Of a stretch of DNA of 64,000 nucleotides, positions 36,871-49,900 are shown in pieces. The DNA lies in the NCBI GenBank assembly GCA_025506515.1, contig CM046458.1, forward strand, positions 45,445,890-45,509,889, in the 5' to 3' direction. A model generated the notes under the pieces. That model saw only the letters and a list, made by a program, of their open reading frames with translations, was not told where the DNA came from and searched no databases. The position numbers and the translations under genes are program-made. Source of the stretch: Flaveria trinervia. Its lineage: Eukaryota; Streptophyta; Magnoliopsida; Asterales; Asteraceae. Each line of letters opens with the position of its first letter. Positions within the stretch are counted from its first letter, which is position 1.

Positions 36871-36883
36871 TGGTATCAGAGCC
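36871..36883 (+). other. Primer-binding site of G1 (initiator tRNA-Met)
   Basis: TGGTATCAGAGCC, three bases inside LTR 1. Confidence 0.92.
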
Positions 36884-37215
36884 AAAGTTTAAGTGAAATG
36901 GGTAAACTTTCAAAATAAACCATAACTTAAACTGAGAATGGGACGGAAAGGGAAGGGATGCCAATCTGAGTAGCTGCATGCCATCAGGTATTTTTGCAAA
37001 GTTAACCGGTGTTATGTGCGCATGTTATGTGCTATGTGTTGTTGTAGATTTAAATACTGATGTAGTCAGGATAGATAATGCTCGGGGTGTGAAGAGTAAA
37101 GTAATTGGCTAATCACAATTGGCCACTGTAATTAGGGACTTACTATACTTGACATAAACTGAGTTGTTCCCTTGAATGACCATGTTGGTGTTTGAAACTT
37201 TCAGGGTGCGTGTGA

Positions 37216-38486
37216 ATGGCTGGTGGTAGATTGTCAAAAGCTTCACGTGGTGGAGGTCACGGTGCTGAACCGCAACCCAAGAGAGGAAGACCCAGAGTGG
37301 AGAAGGTGGTTCATGAGGAACCCGAGACCCCCCATCCGGAGGGTGCTGAGGAGAGTGCAAACCTGAGGGCCTCGGCGAAGGAAGTTGTTGTTGAAGAAGT
37401 TCATCAAGTCATCCAGACAATCTTACCATCTGTAGTGACTGAAGTTATCAAGACTGTACGAGAAGGGGAAAGAAGGGAGAGAAATAGGTCCTCGGGAGGA
37501 CGGGAACAATCGAAGCCTGAAATGGTTCCATCTGATGATGAAGAGGAAAAAGAAGAGCCTGTGCTGGAGGCAGCACGGGGCTGTAACTATGGGGCGTTTA
37601 TGAGATACAAGCCCCAACCTTCAATGGTAATAGCACTGCTACTGCGCTCACCGGTGGGTGAGGGAATGGACGCTGTTCTTGATATCAGCGGGTGTCGGGA
37701 GGACCAAAAGGTGAAGTTTGCTACCTACTCGTTTGTAGACTCGGCTCTATGTAGGTGGGACAATATTGTCCAAGCCGAGGGTAGTCGGGCGATAGGAAGG
37801 ATGAGGTGGGAGGAGTTGAAGAAGATTGGTGATTGGGGAGTTCTGCCCTCATAGGGAGATGGATAAGATAGAGAGAGTTCCTGCAGCTGGAGGCGGGAAC
37901 CATGACACACCAGTAGTACACCACCAAATTCAATAAAATGGCACAGCTCGTGCCGGATCAGGTGATGCCTCTGTCTCAGAAGATTTAGAGGTACATTCAG
38001 GGCTTAGTGGTGGATGATTGCAGGCATATGATCACCACCCGGCCAAGCACATCTAGGTCGGCGGTCATTTTGACAGGGAGGCTATATGATGAGTGGGAGG
38101 TGGTGGTGACTGAAGCAAGCAAGAAGGGTGGTGGCGATTGGAACTGGAACGGGAAAAGGGATGGTCGGGGTGATGCCTCAACGGGTAACAAAAAGGCACG
38201 GGTGGATGACCGCCGTGGGGCCACATCGAGCGCGGGGTCAAAAAGGTGTGGCAAGTGTGGAAGGGAGCATGCGGTAGAATGTAGGTTGGGGTTGAAAGCG
38301 TGCTTCAAATGTAGGAAGACAGGGCACATCGCAAAGGATTGCCGTGCGGGCAAATGTTTCAATTATGGTGAGGAGGGTCACATGAGTAGGAAATGTAAGA
38401 AGCTGAGGGCTGAGGGTTCCGGGACGACGAAGAAGACGGGAAGTGAAGGACCGAGGGCGAGCGCCAGGGCATTCACTATGACATAG
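37216..38486 (+). pseudogene. gag: G1 gag (Tekay chromovirus, frameshifted)
   Basis: It starts at the ATG at 37216 (MAGGRLSKASRGGGHGAEPQPK). A basic, glycine-rich N-terminus is followed by an acidic stretch. The retrotransposon-gag region (SGCREDQKVKFATYSFVDSALCRW) ends at a frame change near 37830, with more stops to 38006. The C-terminal part (38007-38486) carries zinc knuckles: a short CGKCGREHAVEC, a clean CFKCRKTGHIAKDC, and CFNYGEEGHMSRKC, whose second Cys is replaced by Tyr. The G2 copy keeps CVNCGEERHMSRDC. Gag would coat RNA in the particle; this copy cannot be made in one piece. Confidence 0.85.
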
Positions 38487-41400
38487 GAGGAGGCTAGGAC
38501 GGACCCTAATGTTTGTCCGGTACATTTCTAGTGAAACAACTTTAGCTTCAGTGTTATTTGATTTAGGTGCGAGTAAAGCTTTTATTTCTGCCGCTTTCTG
38601 TGCTAAGCTGCCTGTTAGTAGTAGACGTGTTGATGCGCCCTTTGATGTAGAAACTGCCATAGCTAAGTTACCAGGATTTCTGAGATGGTAGAGAACTATG
38701 ATGTGGAGCTAGAAGGTCATAAGTTTCCTGTTAGACCATTCGTGATGAGCTTAGGTGGTTATGATTTGGTTCTTGGGATGGATTGGTTGGTGGAGTCCAA
38801 AGCGAACATTGTGTGTCGCAAGAAGACGATTCGATTAACAGTGCCTGACGGGAGTTTGGTAACTGTTTATGGGGATCGGGTTACCATGATCTCGAAGGTA
38901 ATCTCAATGGCGGTGGCGGGAAAGTGCATGAGGCGTGGATGTAGCGCCTATTTGGCCTATGTAAAGGATGTGGATATGCCAACCCCACAACTATTTGATG
39001 TACAAGTTGTGTGTGACTTTCTAGACGTGTTCCCAGAAGACTTACCAGGAGTGCCACCAGACCGAGAGATCAAGTTTTAGATTGATCTGATACCGGGTGC
39101 CCAACCTGTTGCCAAGGCACCGTATCGGTTGGCTCCAACGGAGATGAAAGTGTTGATGGAGCAGTTGCAAGAGCTGCTTGGTAAGGGGTTCATTAGACTG
39201 AGTATCTCTCCTTGGGGTGCTCCGGTCCTGTTGGTGAAGAAGAAAGACGGTAGTATGAGGATGTGCATTGACTACCGCGAGCTGAACAAGTTGAGGGTGA
39301 AGAACCGATACCCCTTACCGAGAATAGACAATTTGTTTGATCAGCTTCAAGGTGCCAGTTGGTTCTCAAGCATAGACCTTTGATCTGGTTACCATCAGTT
39401 GAAGGTAAAGGAGCAGGATATCCCTAAAATAGCTTTTTGCACGTGCTATGGTCACTACGAGTTTCTGGTCATGTCTTTTGGTTTGACCAATGCGCCAGCT
39501 GCTTCTATGGATCTGATGAATCGTGTGTCTTGGCCTAGGTTGGACAAATCAGTGATTGTGTTTAGTGATGATATCCTGATTTATTCGAAGAGCAAGATTG
39601 AGCATGCCGGCCACATTCGGGAGGTTTTGGAGACGTTGAGAAAGGAGAAGCTGTATGCCAAGTTCTCCAAGTGCGCATTTTGGTTGTGTGAAGTTCAGTT
39701 CTTAGGTCATGTGGTGAATCGTGATGGGATAATGGTGGACCCGACAAAGGTGGAGGCGGTGATGCAAGGGAAGTCTCCTAAGACGCCGTCCGAGAATTGT
39801 AGCTTCTTGGTTTTGGCGGGCTACTATAGAAGGTTCATCCAAGACTTTTTCAAGATCGCTTCTCCACTAACCAAGTTGACCTGGAAAGATGTAAAGTTTG
39901 TATGGGGTCAAGCTCAAGAGAAGGCATTCGAGGAATTGAAGGCGAGGTTGACTCAAGTTCATGTTCTGTCATTACCCGATGGAAGCGAAGATCTGATGGT
40001 TTATTCCGATGCTTCCTACTCGGGGTTGGGGTGCGTGTTAATGTAAAGAGGGAAGGTTATAGCTTATGCATCCCGGCAGTTGAAGGTTCATGAGGTCAAT
40101 TATCCTACTCATGACTTGGAGCTAGCAGCCGTGGTCTTTGCACTAAAGATTTGGAGGCACTATCTGTACGGGATAAAGTACACCATTTTCACTGACCACA
40201 AGAGCTTGAAGTACTTCTTTGAGTAGAAAGATTTGAACATGAGGGAGAGACGATGGTTGGAGCTTATAAAGGACTATGATTGGGAGATCCATTACCATCC
40301 GAACAAAGCCAACGTGGTGGGTGATTCCCTTAGCCGAAAGGAGAGGCCTGGGCCGATTCGGGTGAAGGCGTATCCGCTAATCATGACCTCTGACGTGATG
40401 AAGCAAGTTAAAGAGTCTCAAGATGAGGCATTGAAGGAAGATCATCTTAACTCGGAAAGAATGAGAGGTCTGGTTGGGGAATTCGGTGAAAACACACTTG
40501 GTGTTAAAACCCGATTTGGATAGGTGTGGATTCCTTATTTTGGGGATCTAAGGGTGAAGATTTGGGATGAAGCTCACAAGACTCGATACTCCATTCATCC
40601 AGGGGCCACAAAGATGTATCAAGACATGAAGAAGGATTACTGGTGACCGGGTATAAAAGGTGACGTGGTGGAGTACGTGAGTAGATGCCTTACTTGTCTG
40701 CAGGTGAAGGCCGAGCATCAAAAGTCGTATGGGAAGATCCAACCTTCAGATATACCGGAATGGAAGTGGGAGCACATCACCATGGATTTCATCAAGAAGC
40801 TGCCGCATACCCCGAAAGGGTATGATGCCATATGAGTGATTGTTGACCGCTTGACGAAGAGTGCTCACTTCCTACCGATCCGCGAGACATATTCATCTGA
40901 GAGGTTGGCGGATCTTTTCATTAAGGAGATTGTAAATCGTCACGGTGTACCGATGTTCATTGTATCTGATCGCGACACCCGGTTTACCTCCAAATTCTGG
41001 AAGAAATTCCATGCTGCCATGGGGACGAGGATACATATTAGCACGACTTATCATCCCCAAACTATTGGTCAGTCAGAAAGGACCATTCAGACATTGGAAG
41101 ACATGCTTCGGGCATGTGTGATTGATTTTGGGGGAAGTTGGGATGACCACTTACCGTTAGCTGAATTCTCATACAACAACAGCTATCATGCCAGCATTGG
41201 TATGCCACCATATGAGATGATATACGGTAGGAGATGCAGAACGCCCATTTGTTGGGGTGATAGGTCAAAAGTAGGGAGCGTCAAGGTGATCGAGCCTACA
41301 ACTAAGAAGCTCGAAAAGATCAAGGCCTTCATGAAGGCAGCCAAAGATAGACAGAAGTGGTATGCTGATAAGCGATGCAGACCGATTGAATTCCAAGTGG

Positions 41401-41805
41401 GTGACCGGGTTATGTTGATGGTCTCACCTTGGAAGGGTATCATCCGATTCAGAAAGTGGGGCAAGTTGAGCCCAAGGTACATAGGCCCTTTCCAAATCAT
41501 TGCTCGAGTAGGAGAGGTGGCCTATAGATTGGAATTACTAGATGAGTTAAGTGGAATTCACCCGACCTTCTCATCTTAGGAAGTGCTTGGCAGACGAAGA
41601 TATGATTGTTCCACTGGAGGATATCAAAGTAGACGAACGGCTCAATTATGTGGAGCAACCAGTGGCAATCATCGATAGAAAAGAGAAGAGGCTGAGAAAT
41701 AAAGTGGTTCCTCTTGTGCGTGTACAGTGGAAGCATAGGAAAGGATTCGACTCAACTTGGGAGACTGATGAAGAAATGAGACAACATTACTCACGCTTGT
41801 TCTAG
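38487..41805 (+). pseudogene. pol: G1 pol: protease, RT, RNase H, integrase, chromodomain (many stops)
   Basis: The protease is at about 38530-38690, with DLGASKAF as active site (DSGAS in G3). Reverse transcriptase at 39070-39800 has WGAPVLLVKKKDGSMRMCIDYRELN in pieces and FSDDILIYSK instead of the usual FIDDIL. RNase H at about 39990-40360 has VYSDAS and TDHKSLKYF. The integrase has an H-H-C-C region near 40570-40710 and a core at 40800-41250 (VSDRDTRFTS, GQSERTIQ). The frame ends in a chromodomain at about 41690-41805 (RNKVVPLVRVQW...DSTWETDEEM), which defines the Tekay/Del lineage and is thought to steer insertion to heterochromatin. Stops occur at 39078, 39381, 40044, 40224, 40521, 40644, 40833 and 41577. 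Confidence 0.9.
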
Positions 41806-41836
41806 GAATAACTGGTTTCGGGGACGAAACCTATTT

Positions 41837-41848
41837 AAGGGGGGTGGA
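41837..41848 (+). other. Polypurine tract of G1
   Basis: AAGGGGGGTGGA, two bases before LTR 2. Confidence 0.85.
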
Positions 41849-41850
41849 CT

Positions 41851-43773
41851 TGTAACACCCGGTTATTTATTTATTTTGAAGCCGACGATAAAGAAGAAAA
41901 GAAATAAAGTCCAAAGTCGAGGGACCAACTCGCCAACGAGAGAAAGTTGGGCATGTGGTAATATTTGTAGGGAGAGGGCAACCATAACCCTCTCCCCACA
42001 CTCATATTTTCAACCAAGGGAAATAGGAGAAGAGAGAAAGAAGAAAAAAGGGAGAAAAAGTTGGTTCGAGTTGGTTCTAGTGAGCAAAATCATCGTGGAG
42101 CGAGTCAAATCGAAGATCTTCTCGTTGTGGTCATTTGTGTGAATTCCAGGACCCCTCTTTACACGTTTTTGAATGGTTTTATGGCTTGAACACATCTGAA
42201 AAATCGGGTTTTTATGTTTGTGTGTGCGTGACTCGCTTCTATATTTGTATGTGTGTGTATGATTTGTTTGGGTCTTGCTTTTGTGCTTGTGTGTGCTTGA
42301 ATAGTGTCGTGGTATGCATTCCTAAGGTTTAGGATGGTTGATTTGGGCTTAGAATGAGTTTGGATGAGCTTGGAGGTCGAAAATGGCAGATTAGGTTCGG
42401 GATGAACTGCATTCTGCACCAACTAGGTCTAGGCGACCGAATGAAGGCCATACGGCCGATGGGGTGCGATTAAGGCTTCATTCGCACGATTAGGGTTCAT
42501 TCGCATGATTGAGGTTCATTCGCATGACTGAGAGCCCAGTCGCATAAATGCTCATCCGTATTAGATCCATTTGTATGGGACTCATCCGCATGGAGTCCAT
42601 CCGCATTAGTTTAATTCGCATGATTGGGTGTTCATTCGTACAGGTGCTCATCCGCATTGGTCCATTCACATGATGGTCAGTCGCATGGAGGCCATGCACT
42701 GAAGTGTGTCCATATGCCCTAAAAAGGGCTGTTGCACCCGAGGAAAAGTGTAGTTTAACTTTTGACTTTCGGGGTAAAATGCAGATGTAAGTTATGACGT
42801 AAGGGTTCTCGTAAGTTCATGTATGGTGATTGTTGAGGTCTTAGAGAGCATGTTGGGCATGATGATGATGATGATGTTGCATGATTATGCATGTTATGTA
42901 GGTATGATGTTGCGCTGTATGATGCTGATGATTATGTATGTTATGTTCCTTGCTATGATGTATATTTATCTTTCATGTGGCTTTACGTGTTATGTTAATG
43001 AATGAAGTGAAAGTATTATGTAACATAAAGTAAGATAATGAAAAGTGGAACATGATATGCATTAATGAATGATGAAAGTAATGAAGGTCTTGCCAGCATT
43101 AGATATCGGGACACGCCAATTATAAGGTGTTAGTCCAATTGTGTGCGGGTTCGCTACCCCAGGAGGATGCACATCGGGGTCTTTCTTTGTGATCGACCAT
43201 TTGTATAGAACCTCTACCGCTTGCCCCTGGTACTGTGGTACCATGTTTAGCTATCTATTTAAAGACTTCGGCCCAGTAGCCATATAGTTCGGGGTGTAGC
43301 ACATGGTATTGGTATGGGAGATATCAGATTTGCAAGAAAAGATGTAAAGATGAATGAACGAATGAAGAAGATAATAATGATATTATCTATGTCTACGTAT
43401 GTTGTATGATCACATGAAAGTAAAGGATGGTTTTATCGAAAGCAAAGTATGTTTTATTTTATAAAACTAGAACTCACTCAGCCGCGCTGACTTTGATGTG
43501 TTTCCAGTTGGCAGGTAATGATTGCTGAGGATGGCATGAGGTGGCAAATCAGCTCTTTTGGATGGCATTCTTTTGTTAATGTCTTTGCATTGTAATACGA
43601 ACGCACGATGTTTTGAAATGAATGCTTGTATTAACTTTCCAAAGCATTTGTAATGATATGAAAAGTTATTTTTATGTTTCCACTGCAATGCTTTATGAAT
43701 GATTAAATATAAGTCCTATGTTTTATGTGTAATGATTTATCAGCTGTAAGCGTCTCGAGAACGGGGCCTTACA
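41851..43773 (+). repeat. LTR 2, shared middle LTR of the Tekay composite
   Basis: It starts TGTAACACCCGG directly after the G1 polypurine tract and ends GGGGCCTTACA directly before a second PBS. It is therefore the 3' LTR of G1 and the 5' LTR of G2 at once. It is colinear with LTR 1 with scattered substitutions and small indels. The GATGATG run is at about 42858-42875. Confidence 0.92.
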
Positions 43774-43776
43774 AGT

Positions 43777-43789
43777 TGGTATCAGAGCC
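43777..43789 (+). other. Primer-binding site of G2 (initiator tRNA-Met)
   Basis: TGGTATCAGAGCC, three bases inside LTR 2. Confidence 0.9.
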
Positions 43790-44119
43790 AAAGTTTAAGT
43801 GAAATGGGTAAACTTTCAAAATACCATAACTTAAACTGAGAATGGGACGGAAAGGGAAGGGATGCCAATCTGAGTAGCTGCATGCCATTAGGTATTTTTG
43901 CAAAGTTAACTGGTGTTATGTTGGCATGTTATGTGCTATGTGTTGTTGTAGATTTAAATACTGATGTAGTCAGAATAGGTAATGCTCGGGGTGTGAAGAG
44001 TAAAGTAATTGGCTAATTACAACTGGCCAGTGTAATTAGGGACTTACTATACTTGACATAAACTGAGTTGTTCCCTTGAATGACCGTGTTGGTGTTTGAA
44101 TCTTTCAGTATGCGTGTGA

Positions 44120-45950
44120 ATGGTCGGTGGTAGATCTTCGAAAGCTTCCTGTGGTGGAGGTCACGGTGCTGACCCGCGACCCAAGAGAGGAAGACCCAGA
44201 GTTGAGAAGGTGGTTTATGAGGAACCCGAGACCCCCCATCTAGAGGATGGTGATGAGGGTGCAAACCTGAGGGCCTCGATGAAGGAGGTTGTTGTTAAAG
44301 AAGTTCATCAAGTCATGCAGACGATCTTACTGTCGGTAGTGACTAAAGGTATCTAGGCTGTACGAGTAGGGGAAAGAAAGGAGAGAATAGGTCCTCGGAG
44401 GACGGGAACAACCGGAGCCTGAAATGGTTCCATCTGATGATGAAGAGGAAGAAGAAGAGCCAATGCCGGAGGCAGCACAAGGCTGTAACTATGGGGTGTT
44501 TATGAGATTCAAGCCCCTACCTTTGATGGTAACGGAACTACTGCTGCCGCTCACCAGTGGGCGAGGGAATTAGAGGATGTTCTTGATATCAGCGAGTGTT
44601 GGGAGGACCAGAAGGTGAAGTTTGCTACCCACTCATTTGTAGACTTTACTTTGTGTTGGTGGGACAATATTGTCCAAGCCGAGGGTAGCCGTGCGATAGG
44701 AAGGATGAGGTGGGAGGAGTTGAAGAAGATGGTGATTGAGGAGTTCTACCGTCATAGGGAGATGGATAAGATAGAGAGAGAGAGAGATCCTGCAGATGGA
44801 GCCAGGAACCATGACACACTAGCAGTACACCACCAAATTCAATGAAATGGCACGGCTCATGCCGGGTCAGATGACGCCTCTGTCTCGGAAGATCAAGAGG
44901 TACATTCAGGGCTTACTAGTGGATGTTCGCAAGCATATGATCGCCGCCTGGCCAAGCACGTTTAGGTCGGCGGTCAATTTGGCAGGGCGGATATATGATG
45001 AGAGGGAGGTGGTAGTGAATGAAGCGATCAAGAAGTGTGGTGGCGATCGAAACTGGAACGGGAAAAGAGTTGGCCGGGTTGATGCCTCGACGGGTAACAA
45101 AAAGGCACGGGTGGATGACCGCCGTGGGGCCACGTCAAGCGCGGGGTCAAAGAGGTGTGGCAAGTGTGGAAGGGAGCATGCATGAGAATGTAGGTTGGGG
45201 TTGAATGTGTGCTTCAAATATTTGAAGAGGGGGCATATCACAAAGAATTGCCGTGCGGGCAAATGTGTCAACTGTGGTGAGGAGCGTCACATGAGTAGGG
45301 ATTGTAAGAAGCCAAGGGCTGAGGGTTCCGGGGCGACGAAGAAGACGGGAAGTGAAGGATCAAGGGCGAGCACCAGGGCATTCACTATGACACAGGAGGA
45401 GGCTAGGACGGACCCTGATGTTGTGTCCGGTACGTTTCTAGTGAACCAAACTTTAGCTTCTGTGTTATTTGATTTGGGAGCCAGTAAAACTTTTATTTCT
45501 ACTGCTTTCTATGCTAAGTTGCCTGTTAGTAATAGAGGTGTTGATGCACACTTTGATGTAGAAACTACCATAGGTAACTCTACCAGGATCTCTAAGATGG
45601 TAGAGAACTGTGATGTGGAGCTAGAAGGTCATAAGTTTCCTGTTAGACCATTCATGATGACCTTAGGTGGTTTTGATTTGGTTCTTCGGATGGATTGGTT
45701 GGCGGACTCCGAGGCGAACATTGTGTGTCGCAAGAAAATAATTTGTTTGACAGCGCCTGACAGGAGTTTGGTAACTATTTATGGGGATTGGGTTACCACG
45801 ATCCTGAAGGTAATCTCAATGGCGGTGGCGGGAAAGTGCATGAGGCGTGGATGTAGCGCCTATTTGGCCTATGTAAAGGATGTGGATACGCCAACCCCAC
45901 AACTGTCTAATATATCGGTTGTGTGTGACTTTCCAGACGTGTCCGAGAAG
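44120..45950 (+). pseudogene. gag: G2 gag and protease (broken, cut by Copia-C)
   Basis: The ATG at 44120 matches the G1 start, and the frame is lost near 44356. The capsid region resumes at 44615 (VKFATHSFVDFTLCWWDNIVQ). Zinc knuckles lie at 45195-45310. The first has lost a Cys (CFKYLKRGHITKNC), while CVNCGEERHMSRDC is intact. The protease follows (VLFDLGASKTFIST, near 45460-45500). Reading goes on to the linker before RT and stops at Copia-C, which is inserted at GAAGACTTA. The missing continuation is at 57672. Confidence 0.85.
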
Positions 45951-45955
45951 ACTTA
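45951..45955. other. Copia-C target duplication ACTTA (left copy only)
   Basis: ACTTA precedes the TGTTAGGATCAG LTR end. The uninterrupted G1 sequence reads GAAGACTTACCAGGAGTG here. The right copy is missing, together with the last bases of the right LTR. Confidence 0.65.
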
Positions 45956-46722
45956 TGTTAGGATCAGTGATCTAAGTTTGATTAATTAGAGTTGATTGTA
46001 GTGGAAATCGAACAATGAATTAGACAATTCGCAAGAACACAATTGATATTCGATGCAAAAGTAAACGGTTATAGAGAGAGAATTCTGCAAAAGGAATATT
46101 TCATTCAATCCTTTCGTGGTGGCTAAAATGTCACACTTTACAATTAGGTCAACATTCCTTATATAGGATATGTGACGTCTGCTGATGTCACTTGATAGTG
46201 ACTTCTAATAGAATTATTCAAACTACTGAAACTATGCAAACTACTTAGAATGTTCTCAACTACTGATTACATCTCAGAGAATGCTTAAGCACAAAAACAT
46301 AAAACTACTAAAACTAAACTACTGAAAAGTAAATTACAAGTACCGAAAGGAAACCATCACAACTACTGAAGTTGATAACTTCAGCTGTTGTGACAACTAC
46401 TGAAGTTGATAACTTCAGCTGTTGTGACAACTACTGATCACTTTGGTCTTCAGTCTTTGTCTTCAGTATTTGTTCTTCAGACTTTGTTCTTTAGACTTTT
46501 AGTTTCGGACTTTGTCTTCAGCTGATAGCTTCAGACTTTGTCTTTAGTTCTTTACTTTCAGACTTCGTCTTCAGTAGTAGTCTTCAGTTCTGTCTTCAGA
46601 CTTTGTCTTCAGACCTTGTAATCAGCTGATGTCTTCAGCTATTTTGATCTTCTTCAGCAGTTGTAATGTCTGTGGGACTTAGAGGTTTTTCTGATCAGGC
46701 TCATGGTTCTTTTGGTCCAACA
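45956..46722 (-). repeat. 3' LTR of Copia-C
   Basis: It runs from TGTTAGGATCAG to TTGGTCCAACA. A TATA box (CCTATATAAGG on the minus strand) lies at 46157-46167. The U3 side at about 46220-46660 carries the CTTCAG-NNN-TTG motif family, with a doubled unit ACAACTACTGAAG-TTGATAACTTCAG at 46370-46435. Confidence 0.88.
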
Positions 46723-46737
46723 AACTCCCCCTGAACC
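46723..46737 (-). other. Polypurine tract of Copia-C
   Basis: The minus strand reads GGTTCAGGGGGAGTT, as in Copia-A. Confidence 0.8.
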
Positions 46738-46926
46738 AATGCAGCCAACCTCTAAACTTATTGATGATCCCACTTATTCTTGGCAGAAACACCCTCTTGA
46801 TCAGCTTCAGAGGTAATCAGTTAAGCACAGGCCAAGAAAAGGTTTCTAATCATTTGATTGGCTAAGTATGGAAGGGAACTCTGTTTTGGGGAAACTAAAC
46901 ACAGAGTCTTATCCCAACCATGAAAC

Positions 46927-49900
46927 CTAATTCCCATGAATGAGTCTATAAGACTCACTAGCATAGGCCTCAAGGAGAACAACTTGTTCCTCCTTGGTGA
47001 GTTCTTCTACTTCTCCTTCAAAGAAGAGCTCTGGGCCATAATACTCAGACAGGTATCTCACTGTCTTTCCATTTTTCAACTCCACAGTTGTTATCTCTCT
47101 ATAAGCAAATTCATTAGGGTGAGAGCCTTCAAGTAACAACTGGAGTTCACTCTTCTAAGATCTTCAAGTCTTTTGTATAACAACCCCTTCTTGATCATTT
47201 TGTTCTCAAGAATAGATTGTGGGGTTGCCTTGGAGTTGTGAGCTCTCTTGAATTCTTCAATGATTTCCCAGGGTGAGACTACCATGGCCAATGTAATTGC
47301 AGCATTCAAGGTCTTCTTAACTTGGCCATGATATCTACTTGGTATATTCTTCTTATGAATTCTAGAACTTACATTGGGGTCTGGCCAATCCGCACTCTTT
47401 CCTTTATGTTGAAAAGTATGTCTAAGAGTGTACAGCCACAGAGCCTGTTTCTTCATTTCTTGAATGGATGAGGATAGAGGGAAATCCTTGTCAACCATCT
47501 TGAGAAACTGCTCATCGTGTTGCTTCTGCTGTTCTGCTTCTTCAATCTTTATCTTTACCATCTGCATTTGCAAGTCAGGTGTAATCACTTGTTGACTTCT
47601 ATGCTCAGGTGTTTTAACGTTTAGAACAACAGAGATTGGCAGAAAATCTTCATCATCATCCTCTTCTTCATCTTCTTCTACCCTCAACACCATCCTCTCC
47701 TTCTGGGTGTATCACTGGGTAAGGTTTGAGGTGGTTTTTGGGGTAAAGGGATTGGTTTTGAGGGTTGAGTTGTGGGTGGCTTTGGTTTAGGTATAGATTT
47801 GGGAGATTTTAGAGATAAGGTTGTGTTTGAGTGGGAGTGTGAGAAGACTGACTTAGCATTTTGGTGGTGAGTTTGGCTTTGGAGAGCTTTGCCATTTCAG
47901 TTCTCTTTCCTGCATCTGTTTCATCCAGTGCTTCTATTATCAACCCTTTATTATAGCCTCCAGCAGAGCAGATTTTCTTCGTTATCTCCAAAATACTTTC
48001 TCTGGACCAGGCCTTTATCTCTATCAATGATCTTCCAAGGTATTTGGCAATGAATCTGATCATTATCTCCAATCTTTCCCTTTCCAACACACTATAACCA
48101 ACCCATCTTGCCTGAATCTCTTCTATTTCCAGCCTTCTGATCTCAGAGTCTAATGTGGCTGTGTCATGACCTTGTCGAAAGAGCTGATCTATAATTTTGT
48201 CCATGGATCTGCTGTGAGCTTCATCAGCATCTTTGACATGATCTTCTAAGGATTTATCTTTATCTGCATTTGACTCAGCACTCTTCTTTCATTTATATGT
48301 GATCAGCTGATCTGAGATCAGTTCTTTCTCCACCTCCTTCTCTTTTGTAGGTTTTTTCTCATCATCAACTCTTTTTCTTTTCTTTTCTTTCACTGCCTTA
48401 GACTTGGAAGTCTCCCCCTTTTTGGTTGTATTGGGATCAGGGCTTGAAAGGCAGAAAGAGAGTGTGAACAACATCATCAATGAGGATTTGTAGATTTGAG
48501 GAGATCCTCTCATCTATGGCGTTATGGACAATCTTAGTAATGATTGGAGTGATGAGAGGTAAGGAGTTTTGAAAGATAGCAACCAACTGCTCAGAGGGGT
48601 TCTGTCCCTGAGAGGTGGTGCCAAAAGCAGAGGCTGGTGGCATAGTTATATGTGTAGGCGAAGTGTTTGGGGAACCTTCAATTGAAGGTGCCATCTGTGT
48701 GGTAATGGGGGTAGATGAACTTTGATCCTGAGACATTGTGGCAAGCAACTCGTTGAGTCTGCTTACCTCATTCTCTAGGATGGTATTTTGGGCTAAAACA
48801 TCATAGAAGAAGCCCAGGTCATCTCAGTGTTTGCTGAATCACCTGACCTCCTGATGGAATCAGGATGAACATGCACTGAGTGTAGATCAGTAGATGCATG
48901 TGCCCCTTGTGCTTGGTACTGGGGACTTCCTGCCTCAGGACTATGTCCTTCATTGGCAGTTGCCTCTGGTGAGGTCTTATGGATGTTACCAACTTCAACT
49001 TGATCATATGCGGAAGCAGGAGAAGTGGCAGCCTCACCAGATGTTCTAACCTCTGTTTCTACACTTGGAGATGGAACATTGTAACCCCTGTGCTGTGGGT
49101 TATCAGAAGCATTTTGGTCCTCCCCCTCAGTGGTTGAGGTATTCCCAGTATTAGTGGTTTCTGGGGAGGGGGTGAGGAATGCAACCGAGTCAGCACTTTA
49201 GCAACAATCAGTGTTGGGCTTTGAGGGGCGGTTGCATGTGGAGATTGGTCCGAAGCAGATTGCACCCGGGTGAGAGATGGCTTCAATGGTACCCTCTCAA
49301 GTGAGATAGTTCCAGTATTGTGGGATCCCCAATTGTGGTTGTAACAGGATCCTGTTGAGAGGATACCTATGCGGCTTCAGCAGGTTGAGTCTTGGACATA
49401 ACTGGGGGGTTAGAACCAGTATGTAATTCATGTGTTTGTGGTACAGGGGCATCCATAGGGGACTCATCTCCCTGAGTAGCCTTTTTGTGCTTTTTGGATT
49501 TGGGTTTGGTGGGGACTTTGGATCTGGAAGTGGAGGCTGTGGGTTCCCTCTACTTGGATTTTAGCATCCGGGCAGCCCCTTTGAGGATAGGGTCTGTGTT
49601 ATGTCTGGAGTATACCTCAGCTAAAACAGCTGGAGCAGGGACCCCAAGACCAACAAGTCCATCAGATTTTAACTGATTAAAATTATGGCCATCAGAAACC
49701 TGGGATAAAGTCCATCTGTGTGCCACAGGTTTCTGAGCCAGATCCTTTAGTTCCATAAAAACTATCTCAGAAAAATTTAGATTTTGTCGCTCAAGGATAG
49801 AATATAATACCTGTTGCCATCGGGAAGACATCTGATCCCAAGAAGATGTCTTAGAAACTAGGCAGACATTCACCATATGAAGATAAGTCTTTTGGCATCA

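Noticed and set aside
37423..37617. Antisense frames within gag and pol (for example 37423-37617, 38238-38660, 44906-45271)
   Set aside because: Shadows of gag coding sequence; no independent homology or start context.
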